The notes: generated by a model not told the origin, from the sequence alone. A stretch of DNA of 7,949 nt from CAZBGL01 sp964491375 (GCA_964491375.1 CAZBGL010000061.1:1-7949); one strand, 5' to 3'; counted from the stretch's first letter, positions 1 through 6,640 are shown. Numbers and translations: made by a program.

Positions 1-17
1 CCGTTTCCCTCGTGGGA

Positions 18-33
18 GCGGGCTTCGGCCCGC
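18..33 (+). other. UUCG tetraloop hairpin
   Basis: GCGGGC (18-23) and GCCCGC (28-33) form a perfect 6-bp stem around a TTCG loop closed by C-G, a very stable RNA tetraloop type. No T-run follows, so it is not a standard intrinsic terminator. It lies just outside the left edge of the repeat and is absent from the matching position upstream of copy 2, so it is not part of the repeated unit. It could belong to whatever lies left of the window. Confidence 0.45.
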
Positions 34-43
34 GAGCGGGCCC

Positions 44-261
44 CCGGGCCGGCTGGGAGCGGCCCGTTCGATCCGTGCGGGTCCGGGAGGGCCCCCTTGC
101 GAGGTGCGGGCGCGGCTCCGACAGTCGCCGCGGCCCTGGTGTTTCCGAGCGGCAGGGGCCCGACCCGGGGGTGCTCGCCGGGCACGTCCGAGCGGCGGGT
201 TGCCGCGGCGAGGTCGCATATTGCGTGTTCGCGCCCGCCCGAGCCAGGGGGCCCTCCCGGA
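44..261. repeat. Dispersed structured repeat, copy 1 (long imperfect palindrome)
   Basis: Bases 44-242 align without gaps to 7751-7949: 21 mismatches over the first 195 bp, 24 over all 199. Similarity starts abruptly at 44; the right end is unknown because copy 2 runs off the window. Copy 1 is also strongly self-complementary. Bases 82-97 pair perfectly with 246-261 (16 bp), 106-114 with 230-238 (9 bp), and 125-134 with 202-211 (10 bp), all nested. A small hairpin (171-174 with 182-185) sits in the apical part, and 45-51/60-66 form a separate 7-bp hairpin at the left edge. The apical loop contains TCCGAGCGGC twice (144-153, 187-196). The element lies 3' of the minus-strand rdgC pair. I see no credible ORF. 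It could be a structured RNA, a REP/BIME-like 3' element or a mobile-element relic; the family is not one I recognise. Confidence 0.85.
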
Positions 262-519
262 GCGTGGGGATACCGCCCGGGGTCCGTTTCCGCTTCGGAG
301 CCCCGGCCTCGGTGGGGGTGCTCGGAGGCCATCGTGCCGCTCGCGTGCGCGACGGGTGGGCTCGGGAGGCCGCGGCGTTTGGCCTTCCGGCCCCTTCGCG
401 GACCCGGACCCCGGGCGGTGTGGCCCCGAGTTCCGTTGCGACCGTTGCGATCGTGGCGCGGGACGAAAGGACGCCCGTTGCGCCGTGGCGAGGGGGCGAG
501 GGCCCCGGGGGCCGCGGTT
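262..519. other. Gene-free stretch downstream of the rdgC pair
   Basis: No reading frame here resembles a protein I recognise, and the long open frames crossing it look like GC-bias artefacts. It contains a local hairpin at 455-484 (GGCGC 455-459 with GCGCC 480-484, and GGG 460-462 with CCC 474-476, with a 3-nt bulge) and short tandem repeats at 433-450. No hairpin followed by a U-tract was found on the minus strand after the rdgC C-half stop, so no intrinsic terminator can be called. Confidence 0.5.
433..450 (+). repeat. 9-bp tandem duplication
   Basis: CCGTTGCGA occurs twice back to back (433-441 and 442-450), and the first eight bases recur at 475-482. Two exact units plus a partial third are too few to call iterons. 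It may be a small slippage duplication in a non-coding region. Confidence 0.5.
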
Positions 520-1047
520 TCAGCCGCCCCGTTTGCCCGCGATCCACTCGGACAGCGACGCGAGCACCGACGGCCACCGGTCCGAGATCCGGAGGGCCAC
601 GAACTCCCGGAACAGGCCGTCCACCGCGTCCAACACCTCCTGGACCAGCCTCACCCGGATCGCAACGGTGCCGTGCCAGCCTTCGCCCCCGTCCGGCTCC
701 GTGGGCGGAAGGCGCAGGCCGTGGAGCTCCAGGGTGTCGCCTCGAAGGCCGAATGCGTACTCCCGGTCCTCCACGGCCATCCCCAGGCGCACGTCCAAGA
801 CCTTCTTGCCCACGGCCAGGGCGGCAGCCGCCTCGGCCGAGTCCGCCACCTCGCCCTCGCGCAGGATGTTGCGTTTGCTCCGGGTGTCCGGACTCCCGAG
901 CACCAGAAGATCCTCGATCCACAGGGTCACCGGCCCCACGCCCTCCACCGGGATGGGCCCGCCCGCGGTCTCGATGCGGAACCACAGCCAGGTGAGGAAC
1001 TCGTGGCCCCAGAACGCCTTTTCCTCCAGAGCCTTCAGGACGTCCAC
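520..1047 (-). CDS. RdgC C-terminal half, separate small protein
   Basis: A 175-aa protein read from GTG at 1047. I assign it to the C-terminal half of RdgC because residue order and spacing resemble the end of E. coli RdgC: an FLTWLWF segment near 17-23, WIEDLLVLGSPDT at about 43-55, an AALAVGKKVLDVRL segment near 75-88 (compare the EAGKVVTKLAL stretch of RdgC), a short beta hairpin with LELHGLRLP near 106-114, and a final amphipathic helix around 130-150. RdgC forms a ring-shaped dimer that encircles DNA and limits RecA activity. The GTG start lies inside the last codons of the upstream gene (13-nt overlap) behind a purine-rich site, which indicates translational coupling. Frames upstream of 1047 lose all family similarity, so I reject longer starts. 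The split could be native to this lineage; a recent frameshift in a once-fused gene is the alternative. Confidence 0.75.
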   Translation of the reverse strand: MDVLKALEEKAFWGHEFLTWLWFRIETAGGPIPVEGVGPVTLWIEDLLVLGSPDTRSKRNILREGEVADSAEAAAALAVGKKVLDVRLGMAVEDREYAFGLRGDTLELHGLRLPPTEPDGGEGWHGTVAIRVRLVQEVLDAVDGLFREFVALRISDRWPSVLASLSEWIAGKRGG

Positions 1048-1670
1048 GGCGCACCCCCTTCGGGCTGGAACGAGGCCGGCACCACGCGGTCCAGGAGCCC
1101 GGTCCCCTCTTCCCCGGCGACCTCCAAGGCCAGGGCGTAGGGAAACAGGGGCCGCAGGCGCAGTCCGAACGTGGACTCGAACAGCGCGCGGAACAGCTCG
1201 TTCGTGCGCTCGGCCGTGTTGGCGAACAACACCTGGGAGCGGTCCAGGTCCCAGGCAGCCTCCACCACCTGTGTGGCCGGGATCACGCGCTCCAGCAGGG
1301 CAGCCCGCACCACCGAGCGGATCTCCTCCCGCTCGGCCCGGGCCAGGTCCTCGCGACCCAGGCGCACCTTCCATTCGGCTTCCACCCGGCGGCACTCCTG
1401 GCGGAAATAGGCCGCGGGGATCCGCTTGGCGTCGATGCGAAGGGCGAGCACCACCGTCCGGCCCACGATCCACCGGTCGGGATGGAGGTCGGGATCCAAG
1501 GGGTCATCCGCGGGTGCCCAGCCCCACACCCGTTCCCGGTCGTCACCCTGGGAGAACCCCCTGAACCCGTGGGCCTGCACGGCCTCGGCATAACAGGCGG
1601 GCGCATCCGGCGGCAACCGGCCGAGTACCCGGTACCGCCGTAGCCGCACCGTGCCCCGGAGCAGTCCCAT
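1035..1670 (-). CDS. rdgC: RdgC N-terminal half (recombination-associated protein)
   Basis: A 211-aa protein matching the N-terminal portion of RdgC. Visible family features are a YRVLGRLP start segment (13-20), a GFRGFS...VWGWAP segment (35-53; E. coli has a GWVPP motif here), the strand VVLALRIDAKRIP (73-85), a charged helical stretch (86-125), and PATQVVEAAWDLDRSQVLFANTA around 131-153, which parallels the FSRFSQTMMWID...LIMVDCASA region of E. coli RdgC. The protein ends at the border where the C-terminal half begins in a different frame. The ATG at 1670 follows a near-perfect AAGGAGGT site with a 6-nt gap, and a consensus promoter lies about 30 nt further upstream. E. coli RdgC is about 303 aa, and the two proteins here total 386 aa. 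The family call rests on remembered motifs, not a search. Confidence 0.78.
   Translation of the reverse strand: MGLLRGTVRLRRYRVLGRLPPDAPACYAEAVQAHGFRGFSQGDDRERVWGWAPADDPLDPDLHPDRWIVGRTVVLALRIDAKRIPAAYFRQECRRVEAEWKVRLGREDLARAEREEIRSVVRAALLERVIPATQVVEAAWDLDRSQVLFANTAERTNELFRALFESTFGLRLRPLFPYALALEVAGEEGTGLLDRVVPASFQPEGGAPWTS
1052..1060 (-). promoter_or_regulatory. Internal ribosome binding site for the RdgC C-half
   Basis: On the minus strand this reads AAGGGGGTG, placing the purine core 6 nt before the GTG at 1047. It lies within the last codons of the upstream gene, so the second protein has its own initiation signal. That argues for two proteins rather than a simple broken gene. Confidence 0.6.
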
Positions 1671-1675
1671 GGCAC

Positions 1676-1683
1676 ACCTCCTT
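1676..1683 (-). promoter_or_regulatory. Ribosome binding site of rdgC
   Basis: The minus strand reads AAGGAGGT, fully complementary to the 16S rRNA tail, 5 nt (1671-1675) before the ATG at 1670. It fixes this start. Confidence 0.85.
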
Positions 1684-1705
1684 CTCGGATCGGACGGGGC
1701 ACCCG

Positions 1706-1734
1706 CTTATACGGCCCGGGAGCGGCCGTGTCAA
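1706..1734 (-). promoter_or_regulatory. Near-consensus sigma-70 promoter for the rdgC pair
   Basis: On the minus strand the -35 box TTGACA (1729-1734) and -10 box TATAAG (1706-1711) are separated by exactly 17 bp. The predicted transcription start is near 1699, giving a leader of about 30 nt before the rdgC ATG. This AT-rich signal stands out in GC-rich sequence and is the strongest promoter in the window. It shows that the rdgC pair can be transcribed independently of the genes upstream. Confidence 0.85.
1711..1729. promoter_or_regulatory. Dyad filling the promoter spacer, possible operator
   Basis: ACGGCC (1711-1716) and GGCCGT (1724-1729) form a 6-bp inverted repeat around a 7-bp centre, lying almost exactly between the -10 and -35 boxes. 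A dyad in this position is a plausible binding site for a regulator of rdgC. Six GC-rich base pairs can also arise by chance. Confidence 0.35.
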
Positions 1735-1833
1735 CGGCGGTGTCCCCCTCGTCCGGGGCTTCTTTCACTGTGCCTGCCGGCTACCCGTCCGAAACTTGTG
1801 CGGGAGTCTCCCTCGACCCGCGGGAGCGGCTTT

Positions 1834-1850
1834 TCCGGCCTCGAGCCGGA
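1834..1850. other. Short hairpin between the DUF72 gene and rdgC
   Basis: TCCGGC (1834-1839) pairs with GCCGGA (1845-1850) around a 5-nt loop. Read on the minus strand it lies about 100 nt past the DUF72 stop and is followed by AAA, not U residues, so it is not an intrinsic terminator by the usual rule. The rest of 1735-1951 shows nothing else beyond recurring GGGAGCGGC motifs. Confidence 0.3.
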
Positions 1851-1951
1851 CCCCACGCCTGCAAGGAGCCGTCCAGCGGCGCACCGATGCCGCGCCCCCA
1901 AGCGGAAACCGGCCCCGGGCCGCTCCCGATCTCAACGGGCCGCCCCGGGGG

Positions 1952-2698
1952 CTACCGGTCGGCCTGCCCCACCATGTCCGCGAGCCGCAGGGCGTCGCGC
2001 ACGGCTGCGGCCCCGGCGTCGTTGTTGAAGTACGCGTATACGCACACACCCCGGCCGCGCAACCCCTGGATCCACTCCGCCCAGCCGGCCAGACCGGCCT
2101 CGCCGTACTCGCCGCCGTACAGGGGCCCGGGCCCGTGGAGCCGCACGTACACGAACGGCCCGGTCACCTCGCGTGGCGTCGGGGCGGCCGGGTGGTCGTG
2201 CACCACCAGGGCGAGCCCCAGGTCTGCCAGGACGTCCAGTATCTGCGCGCCGTAGCCGGCCGGGTCCCGGAACTCCACGGCCGCGGGGAGTCCGGGAGGG
2301 AGGGCCTGGGCCAGGGCCCGGAGGCGGTCCGCGTCGGGGACCCATCGGGGCGGAAGCTGGAACAGGACCGGGCCCAGGCGGTTGCCCAGGGGGCGCGCCG
2401 CTCCTAGCAACCGTCCCAGCGGCTCGCCCGGTTCCCGGAGCCTGCGGATGTGGGTGAGGTACCGGCTGGCCTTGAGGGCGAAACGAAACCCCGGCGGGAC
2501 CTGCCGGGCCCACGCCTCGAACGTCTCCGGCCGGGGCAGCCGGTAGAACGTGGCGTTCACCTCCACGGTGGAAAACCGCGAAGCGTAGTGGCGGAGCCAC
2601 GTCCGAGACGGAAGGTCCCGGGGATAGAACGCCTCCCGCCAGTGACGGTAGCTCCACCCCGATGTGCCGATCCGAACGGTACCGGTGGCCGGGAACAT
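1952..2698 (-). CDS. DUF72 (YecE-like) protein
   Basis: A 248-aa protein with the complete motif order of the DUF72 family (predicted TIM barrel, biochemical role unknown): RIGTSGWSYRHW (9-20), FSTVEVNATFYRLP (42-55), FRFALKASRYLTH (71-83), GPVLFQLPP (109-117), AVEFRDP (140-146), a VVHDHP segment (165-170), YVRLHGP (184-190) and the near-C-terminal YAYFNNDAGAAA (221-232). Length is normal for the family and nothing is truncated. The ATG at 2698 lies 33 nt past the polymerase stop, in the same frame as the polymerase, and no Shine-Dalgarno sequence precedes it. Translation probably depends on ribosomes finishing the polymerase. No alternative ATG, GTG or TTG lies between the two. Function cannot be inferred beyond the family; location beside a DNA polymerase and rdgC is suggestive only. 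Confidence 0.9.
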   Translation of the reverse strand: MFPATGTVRIGTSGWSYRHWREAFYPRDLPSRTWLRHYASRFSTVEVNATFYRLPRPETFEAWARQVPPGFRFALKASRYLTHIRRLREPGEPLGRLLGAARPLGNRLGPVLFQLPPRWVPDADRLRALAQALPPGLPAAVEFRDPAGYGAQILDVLADLGLALVVHDHPAAPTPREVTGPFVYVRLHGPGPLYGGEYGEAGLAGWAEWIQGLRGRGVCVYAYFNNDAGAAAVRDALRLADMVGQADR

Positions 2699-2731
2699 GA
2701 AGCGGCTGATGGTGAGGGAGGCCGGTCGCCG

Positions 2732-4957
2732 TTACCCGTCCGGAGCGTCCCTCCAGAACGGCTCGAACTTCCGGCACAGGGCCTCGAGTTTCTTCGCGTA
2801 GTAGGCCACGTTCTCGTCGGGGGCTCGGGGATCCCACTCGCTGGCCAGCTTGGCGTTCTCGTACACCTTCACGTTGGCCGAGTCCCCGGTCACGTAGTAG
2901 GTGATCTGGTCCCCGGGCTGGTAGGCCCGGCCCGAGGCCAGGGCGAGCTCGTAGGCGGCCGAGGCGTTCCGGGCGTTCTTCTGTCGCTTTTTCCGGTACA
3001 CCTCCAGGCTGTCGTGGAGGGTTTCGGTCTTGGCGAACCAGTCCGGGGTCCAGCGGTGCTCCCTCAGCTCCCGGAGCATGCGGTCCCGGATGGCCGGCAC
3101 GTCCCCGGGCCGGCCTTCCAGGAGCGCCCGGAACATCTCCTCCAGGAACACCCGCTGGAACTTCTCGAGCCCCCGGGAGCGCAGCCCCGAGCCCTTGATC
3201 CGCAGTTCCCCGTCGTGGGTGAGGAGCACGTAGTTCTTGGCCTTGTACGAGAACATGGCCCGGTAGCGGCCGGCCAGCTCCAGCTCGATGCCTCCGGGGA
3301 GCTCCGCGTTGACCTCCCGGACCAGTTCGGCCTCGGCTTCAGGCCCCTGCCGGTCGGCCGGGGGCACGAAGTACACGCCGTCCGTGTCCACCTCCACGGG
3401 CACGGCGCCCCGGGCGCGAAGCGCCTCGATCACCCGGCGCACCAGGTTGCGCCCTTCCCGGGTCACCCGGGCTGCTGCATCGAAGTCGGCGAAGTGCCCC
3501 TGGGGAAACCCCAGGTACCCGTAGAACGAGTTGATCAGCACCTTGAACGTGCCCTGGAGGGCGTCGTGGAACGTCCGTTCCTCGGGGGTGGAGGCCTCGC
3601 GCGACCTCCGGCGCGCCTCGAGGCGCATCCGGGTCAGGTCCCGGAGCAGCCGCAGGAACACGTCCAGGTCGTCCTTTGCCGGCCGGATGCCGAACGTGAG
3701 CAGGATGGACGGGTACAGGCTCCGCACGTCGCAGTGCACCACCGGGCCCACCACGCCGGTCACGAACACGTCGGTGTATCCCCCGGGAAACGGCCGCTTC
3801 TCCGGGGGCCTGGGCACGGCGTGGCGCTGCCTCAGGTATTCCCTCAGGAGCAGCAGGTCGATGCGCGTGGCGTTTCCCCGGACCACGGCGTTCTGGTGGC
3901 TCAGGGGGAAGATCTGGGTCTGGTAGAAGTGGCTCTGGCCCAGCACCCGGGACACCTCTCGGGTTTCCCGCACGTCGTCCATTCCGTACCGGGCCAGCCG
4001 GCCCATGTCCGTGTGGGCCAACCCGGAGATCTCGGAGCGCTCCACGTAGGTCCGGTCCTCGGCCGCCACCCCCAGGTGGCGGGCCACGGCCTTGAGCCCG
4101 AAGCTCTCGAGTTCCCGGGTGCCCACGTCGTAGAGCTGCACCAGGAACAGGGTGTCGATGACGTGGCGGCCGTGCACGTCGTAGCGCTGGTAGGCGATGA
4201 TGCGCTCGGCCGCGCTGAACTGGCTCCGGCGGGAGCGCGCGGCCGAGCCGTCCCTGCCCCATTCGAGCCGCAGCCCGTAGCGGGCGGCCCGAGCCTCCAG
4301 GTAGGGCAGATCGAAGTTGAACAGGTTGTGGCCCTCGATCACGTCCGGGTCCCGCTCGCGCACGAGCCGGGTGAGCCCCCGGATCATGTCGGGTTCGTCC
4401 ATGCGGTCGCACCGCAGGCTCGCCTCCCAGCCCGTGGAGTCGCACAGGCTGATCAGGGTGATCCGGTCGTCGTCCCGCTGGGGGTTGGGGAACTCGAAAC
4501 CCGGGCTCACGGCGGTTTCGATGTCGAGCTGGAGGCGCACCAGGTCCTCGAACCGCATCCCCTTGTACAGGGTCCGGCCCGTGAGCATGAGGTACTGCTG
4601 GACGGGATCGGAGACGAAATAGAACGGGCCGTCCAGCGAGCGAGGGGACTTGCCGGTCGCCCTCTGGAGGCGCCGCAGGGCCCGCTCCAGGGCCGCCCAG
4701 TCCGGGAAGCGGGCGATCCAGCGGTAGTCCCAGGGACCCTCCAGGGGGTCGAACCGGAGCGCGCCCTCGGGCAGGAGCCCCGGGTCCTCCAGGAACAGGA
4801 ACGGCTCGAACCGGTCGTGCTCGGCAACGATCCCTTCCGGGGTGCGCACGTACAGCACCACACGGTCTTCCCCCAGGAACTCCACGCTCACGATCCCGGG
4901 CTTGGGGTCGGCACCGAACAGGGCCGGGTTGTCGGTGTAGGGGATCAGGGGTTCCAC
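2732..4957 (-). CDS. Family-B DNA polymerase (Pol II-like) with 3'-5' exonuclease
   Basis: A 741-aa replicative-fold polymerase, close in length to E. coli Pol II (783 aa). All proofreading exonuclease motifs are intact: Exo I LDIET (D145, E147), Exo II NLFNFD (N211, D216), Exo III YGMDD (Y324, D328). The polymerase motifs are also intact: motif A DVRSLYPSI (D410), motif B KVLINSFYG (K472, N476, Y479, G480), motif C VDTDG (D524, D526) and a KxY element, KNY (574-576). Motif C ends in Gly where E. coli Pol II has Ser. The product should be an active, proofreading DNA polymerase, probably for repair or translesion synthesis. I chose GTG 4957 because recognisable sequence (ALFGADPKPGIVSVEF) begins about a dozen residues later and purine-rich AGGA elements precede it. 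An in-frame GTG at 5056, 30 nt after the tlpA-like stop, would add 33 low-complexity residues and cannot be excluded. No promoter was found directly upstream, so it is probably co-transcribed with the preceding gene. Confidence 0.93.
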   Translation of the reverse strand: MEPLIPYTDNPALFGADPKPGIVSVEFLGEDRVVLYVRTPEGIVAEHDRFEPFLFLEDPGLLPEGALRFDPLEGPWDYRWIARFPDWAALERALRRLQRATGKSPRSLDGPFYFVSDPVQQYLMLTGRTLYKGMRFEDLVRLQLDIETAVSPGFEFPNPQRDDDRITLISLCDSTGWEASLRCDRMDEPDMIRGLTRLVRERDPDVIEGHNLFNFDLPYLEARAARYGLRLEWGRDGSAARSRRSQFSAAERIIAYQRYDVHGRHVIDTLFLVQLYDVGTRELESFGLKAVARHLGVAAEDRTYVERSEISGLAHTDMGRLARYGMDDVRETREVSRVLGQSHFYQTQIFPLSHQNAVVRGNATRIDLLLLREYLRQRHAVPRPPEKRPFPGGYTDVFVTGVVGPVVHCDVRSLYPSILLTFGIRPAKDDLDVFLRLLRDLTRMRLEARRRSREASTPEERTFHDALQGTFKVLINSFYGYLGFPQGHFADFDAAARVTREGRNLVRRVIEALRARGAVPVEVDTDGVYFVPPADRQGPEAEAELVREVNAELPGGIELELAGRYRAMFSYKAKNYVLLTHDGELRIKGSGLRSRGLEKFQRVFLEEMFRALLEGRPGDVPAIRDRMLRELREHRWTPDWFAKTETLHDSLEVYRKKRQKNARNASAAYELALASGRAYQPGDQITYYVTGDSANVKVYENAKLASEWDPRAPDENVAYYAKKLEALCRKFEPFWRDAPDG

Positions 4958-5086
4958 GGTCCTGGTCCTGGGCTGCCCGGCTGGTGACGTCAAGGCTTGC
5001 AGGGGGCCCGCGGCCAACCGCTTGCCGCTAACGGCTGGCTGGAAGGCCCCTCCCACGATCGCTTTCCGGTGTTCTACCCTTCCAGT

Positions 5087-6487
5087 CTACTGGGAGTGCA
5101 TCCGCATCATCCGGCGGCGCATCTTCTCGCCCATGCCCTTCACGGCCGGCCGTTCGGGAATGCCCAGGAGCCCCTCCACCACGGTGGAAACCAGCCGGCG
5201 GGCCCCGTCGGTGTCGCCGGCGGCCAGGCGCTCCTCTGCCCGGTCCAGGTAGGCCGCGATCCGGGACCGCGGCGACTCGGGCTGGGCCGGGGCCGCTGCG
5301 GTCGGCTCCACCGGAACGGCCGAAGGGGCCTCGGTTCCGGCGCGTTCTGGGCCGGCGGCGGGTTCCCCGGGCGTGGGGGACTCGGGCCGTGGCTCCGCGA
5401 CCTCCGCGCTCCCCTCCTGTCGGGGCTCGGGTTCCCCACCAGGAGCTTCGGCCTGGGCCGCGGGGGGGCTACCCTCCGGCGTTGCCGGCTCGGTCGCCCC
5501 TGCCGGAGGGGGTCGGCTCGCCTCTTCGGCGGCCGCCTGGGCCTGGGGTTCCCGGCCGAGCGGCGGCAGTTCGGGCAGTTCCTCGTCCTCGGAGAATCCC
5601 ACCGCCTTGCGGGCCTGTTCCAGGGCGGCCTTCACGTCTCCTTCCTGGAGGGCGAACCAAGCCGAACCGGCCAGGGCCAGGGGCACGCTCTGATCCCGTT
5701 TCAGGGCCTCGGCAAACGCCTCCCGGGCTGCCTCCTCGCCGGGCCCCTTGCCCTCCCTTGCCAGGGCCAGCAGGATCAGCCCCTTCAGGGCATGGGCGTC
5801 CGGGAAGTTGGGATCCTGCTTCAGCACTTTGCGGAGCTTGCGCAGGGCCTTGGTGAACTGACCTCGCCGGAACAGGGTGCGGGCCAGCCCGTACTGGAGG
5901 GTCACCCGCTTGGCCGCCTTGTACCGTTTCCGGCGAGGCTGGACGGCCCGGGCCACTTCCTCCTCCACCCCCAACGCCTTCATGATCTGTTCACGCAGGT
6001 CCTGGTAGGTGCTGGTGGGGTGGCCGGAGAGCGTGTACAACACCTTCAGGTCCCGACCCAGCAGGGCGGAAGCCGGGGTGGCGACGACGCCCCAGGCGTT
6101 GTACTGTTCCAACCTGGCGTCCAGGAGCACGGGCAGCCGGATCCCGTTTTCCTCGATGAAGGAACGCACGCGTTCGGCCGTGGCGCCCTCGTCGGCATTG
6201 ATCGTGAGCACCCGGAACCCCTTGGAACCGAACTCCTCGAGAAGTCTCTGTGCCTCCTTGAGGAGGGGAACCGAGCGCGGGCTCCAGATGGCCCAGAACA
6301 CGACGAGGGTGGCGGGGGATTCCCGGAACGACTCCAGGGACACCGGGTTCCCATCGAGATCCGGTAGGGAAAAGGCCGGGGCCGGCTCCCCCGGATGCAC
6401 GCGTTTGAACGCGGCCGCCGAGGCCGTGGGCAGGCCAGGGAGCAGAATCGAGAGCACTGCGAGCGCGCGGAACAGGGACCTCGCCAT
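5087..6487 (-). CDS. Exported Cys-less TlpA-like thioredoxin-fold protein with TPR region
   Basis: A 466-aa protein. Residues 1-24 form a signal peptide (basic start, hydrophobic core, TASA cleavage site), so it is probably periplasmic. Residues about 28-172 are an AhpC/TlpA-like thioredoxin fold: PAPAFSLPDLDGNPVSL, then LVVFWAIWSPRSVPLL, then the ATP segment (136-138) with the expected cis-proline. The redox WCxxC motif is replaced by WSPRS (68-72), with Ser69 encoded by AGC and Ser72 by TCG. I find no cysteine anywhere in the protein, so thiol-disulfide chemistry is not possible. Residues about 188-300 contain TPR-like helical pairs, 303-405 are a Pro/Ala/Glu-rich linker, and 406-466 are a charged helical tail. 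The start is set by AGGAGGAG, 5 nt upstream of the ATG. It probably serves as an interaction scaffold in the cell envelope. It appears to be the first gene of the unit leading to the polymerase, although the functional link is unclear. Confidence 0.85.
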   Translation of the reverse strand: MARSLFRALAVLSILLPGLPTASAAAFKRVHPGEPAPAFSLPDLDGNPVSLESFRESPATLVVFWAIWSPRSVPLLKEAQRLLEEFGSKGFRVLTINADEGATAERVRSFIEENGIRLPVLLDARLEQYNAWGVVATPASALLGRDLKVLYTLSGHPTSTYQDLREQIMKALGVEEEVARAVQPRRKRYKAAKRVTLQYGLARTLFRRGQFTKALRKLRKVLKQDPNFPDAHALKGLILLALAREGKGPGEEAAREAFAEALKRDQSVPLALAGSAWFALQEGDVKAALEQARKAVGFSEDEELPELPPLGREPQAQAAAEEASRPPPAGATEPATPEGSPPAAQAEAPGGEPEPRQEGSAEVAEPRPESPTPGEPAAGPERAGTEAPSAVPVEPTAAAPAQPESPRSRIAAYLDRAEERLAAGDTDGARRLVSTVVEGLLGIPERPAVKGMGEKMRRRMMRMHSQ

Positions 6488-6492
6488 GTTCA

Positions 6493-6500
6493 CTCCTCCT
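6493..6500 (-). promoter_or_regulatory. Ribosome binding site of the tlpA-like gene
   Basis: The minus strand reads AGGAGGAG 5 nt before the ATG at 6487. This selects the start that places a signal peptide at the very N-terminus, over an open frame that runs 40 codons further upstream. Confidence 0.8.
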
Positions 6501-6640
6501 GCGGCAGAACCCGGACGGGCCTCGTGAGACAGGCTGCCCAGACGCGCGGGACCGAAGAGACCGTGCGGTCGACAGCCACCGTGACAGCGCCCCCCTTGTT
6601 CCCCCATACCAACGGACCGGAACGGCAGGAGATCCTTGCC

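Noticed and set aside
61..80. GTTCGATCC resembling a tRNA T-arm in both repeat copies
   Set aside because: The flanking 5-bp stem has a mismatch and no D-arm, anticodon arm or acceptor stem can be placed at the right distances.
97..242. Shared peptide-like frame in both repeat copies (for example LRGAGAAPTVAAAL)
   Set aside because: Because the copies align without gaps, every frame is shared. Copy 2 has an in-frame TGA at 7932-7934, no start signal is evident, and substitutions show only a weak third-position bias.
12..1564. Three overlapping plus-strand open frames of 327-486 codons at the left edge
   Set aside because: All run from non-coding sequence into the antisense of the RdgC genes, with Arg/Pro/Gly-rich composition and no domain signal.
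1835..1849. Hairpin as terminator of the DUF72 transcript
   Set aside because: On the minus strand it is followed by A residues, not U residues.
2450..4987. An 845-codon plus-strand open frame running antisense through the whole polymerase gene
   Set aside because: It mirrors the polymerase codons, has repetitive Gly/Pro/Val/His composition and no recognisable domain. Long antisense open frames are expected where the third codon position is almost always G or C.
4958..5056. A longer polymerase N-terminus from GTG at 5056
   Set aside because: The extra 33 residues are low complexity and precede the recognisable start of the family; kept as an alternative in the polymerase entry.
4997..6367. 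A 456-codon plus-strand open frame antisense to the TlpA-like gene
   Set aside because: Low-complexity composition and no motifs; the opposite strand has a signal peptide, a thioredoxin fold and a strong ribosome site.
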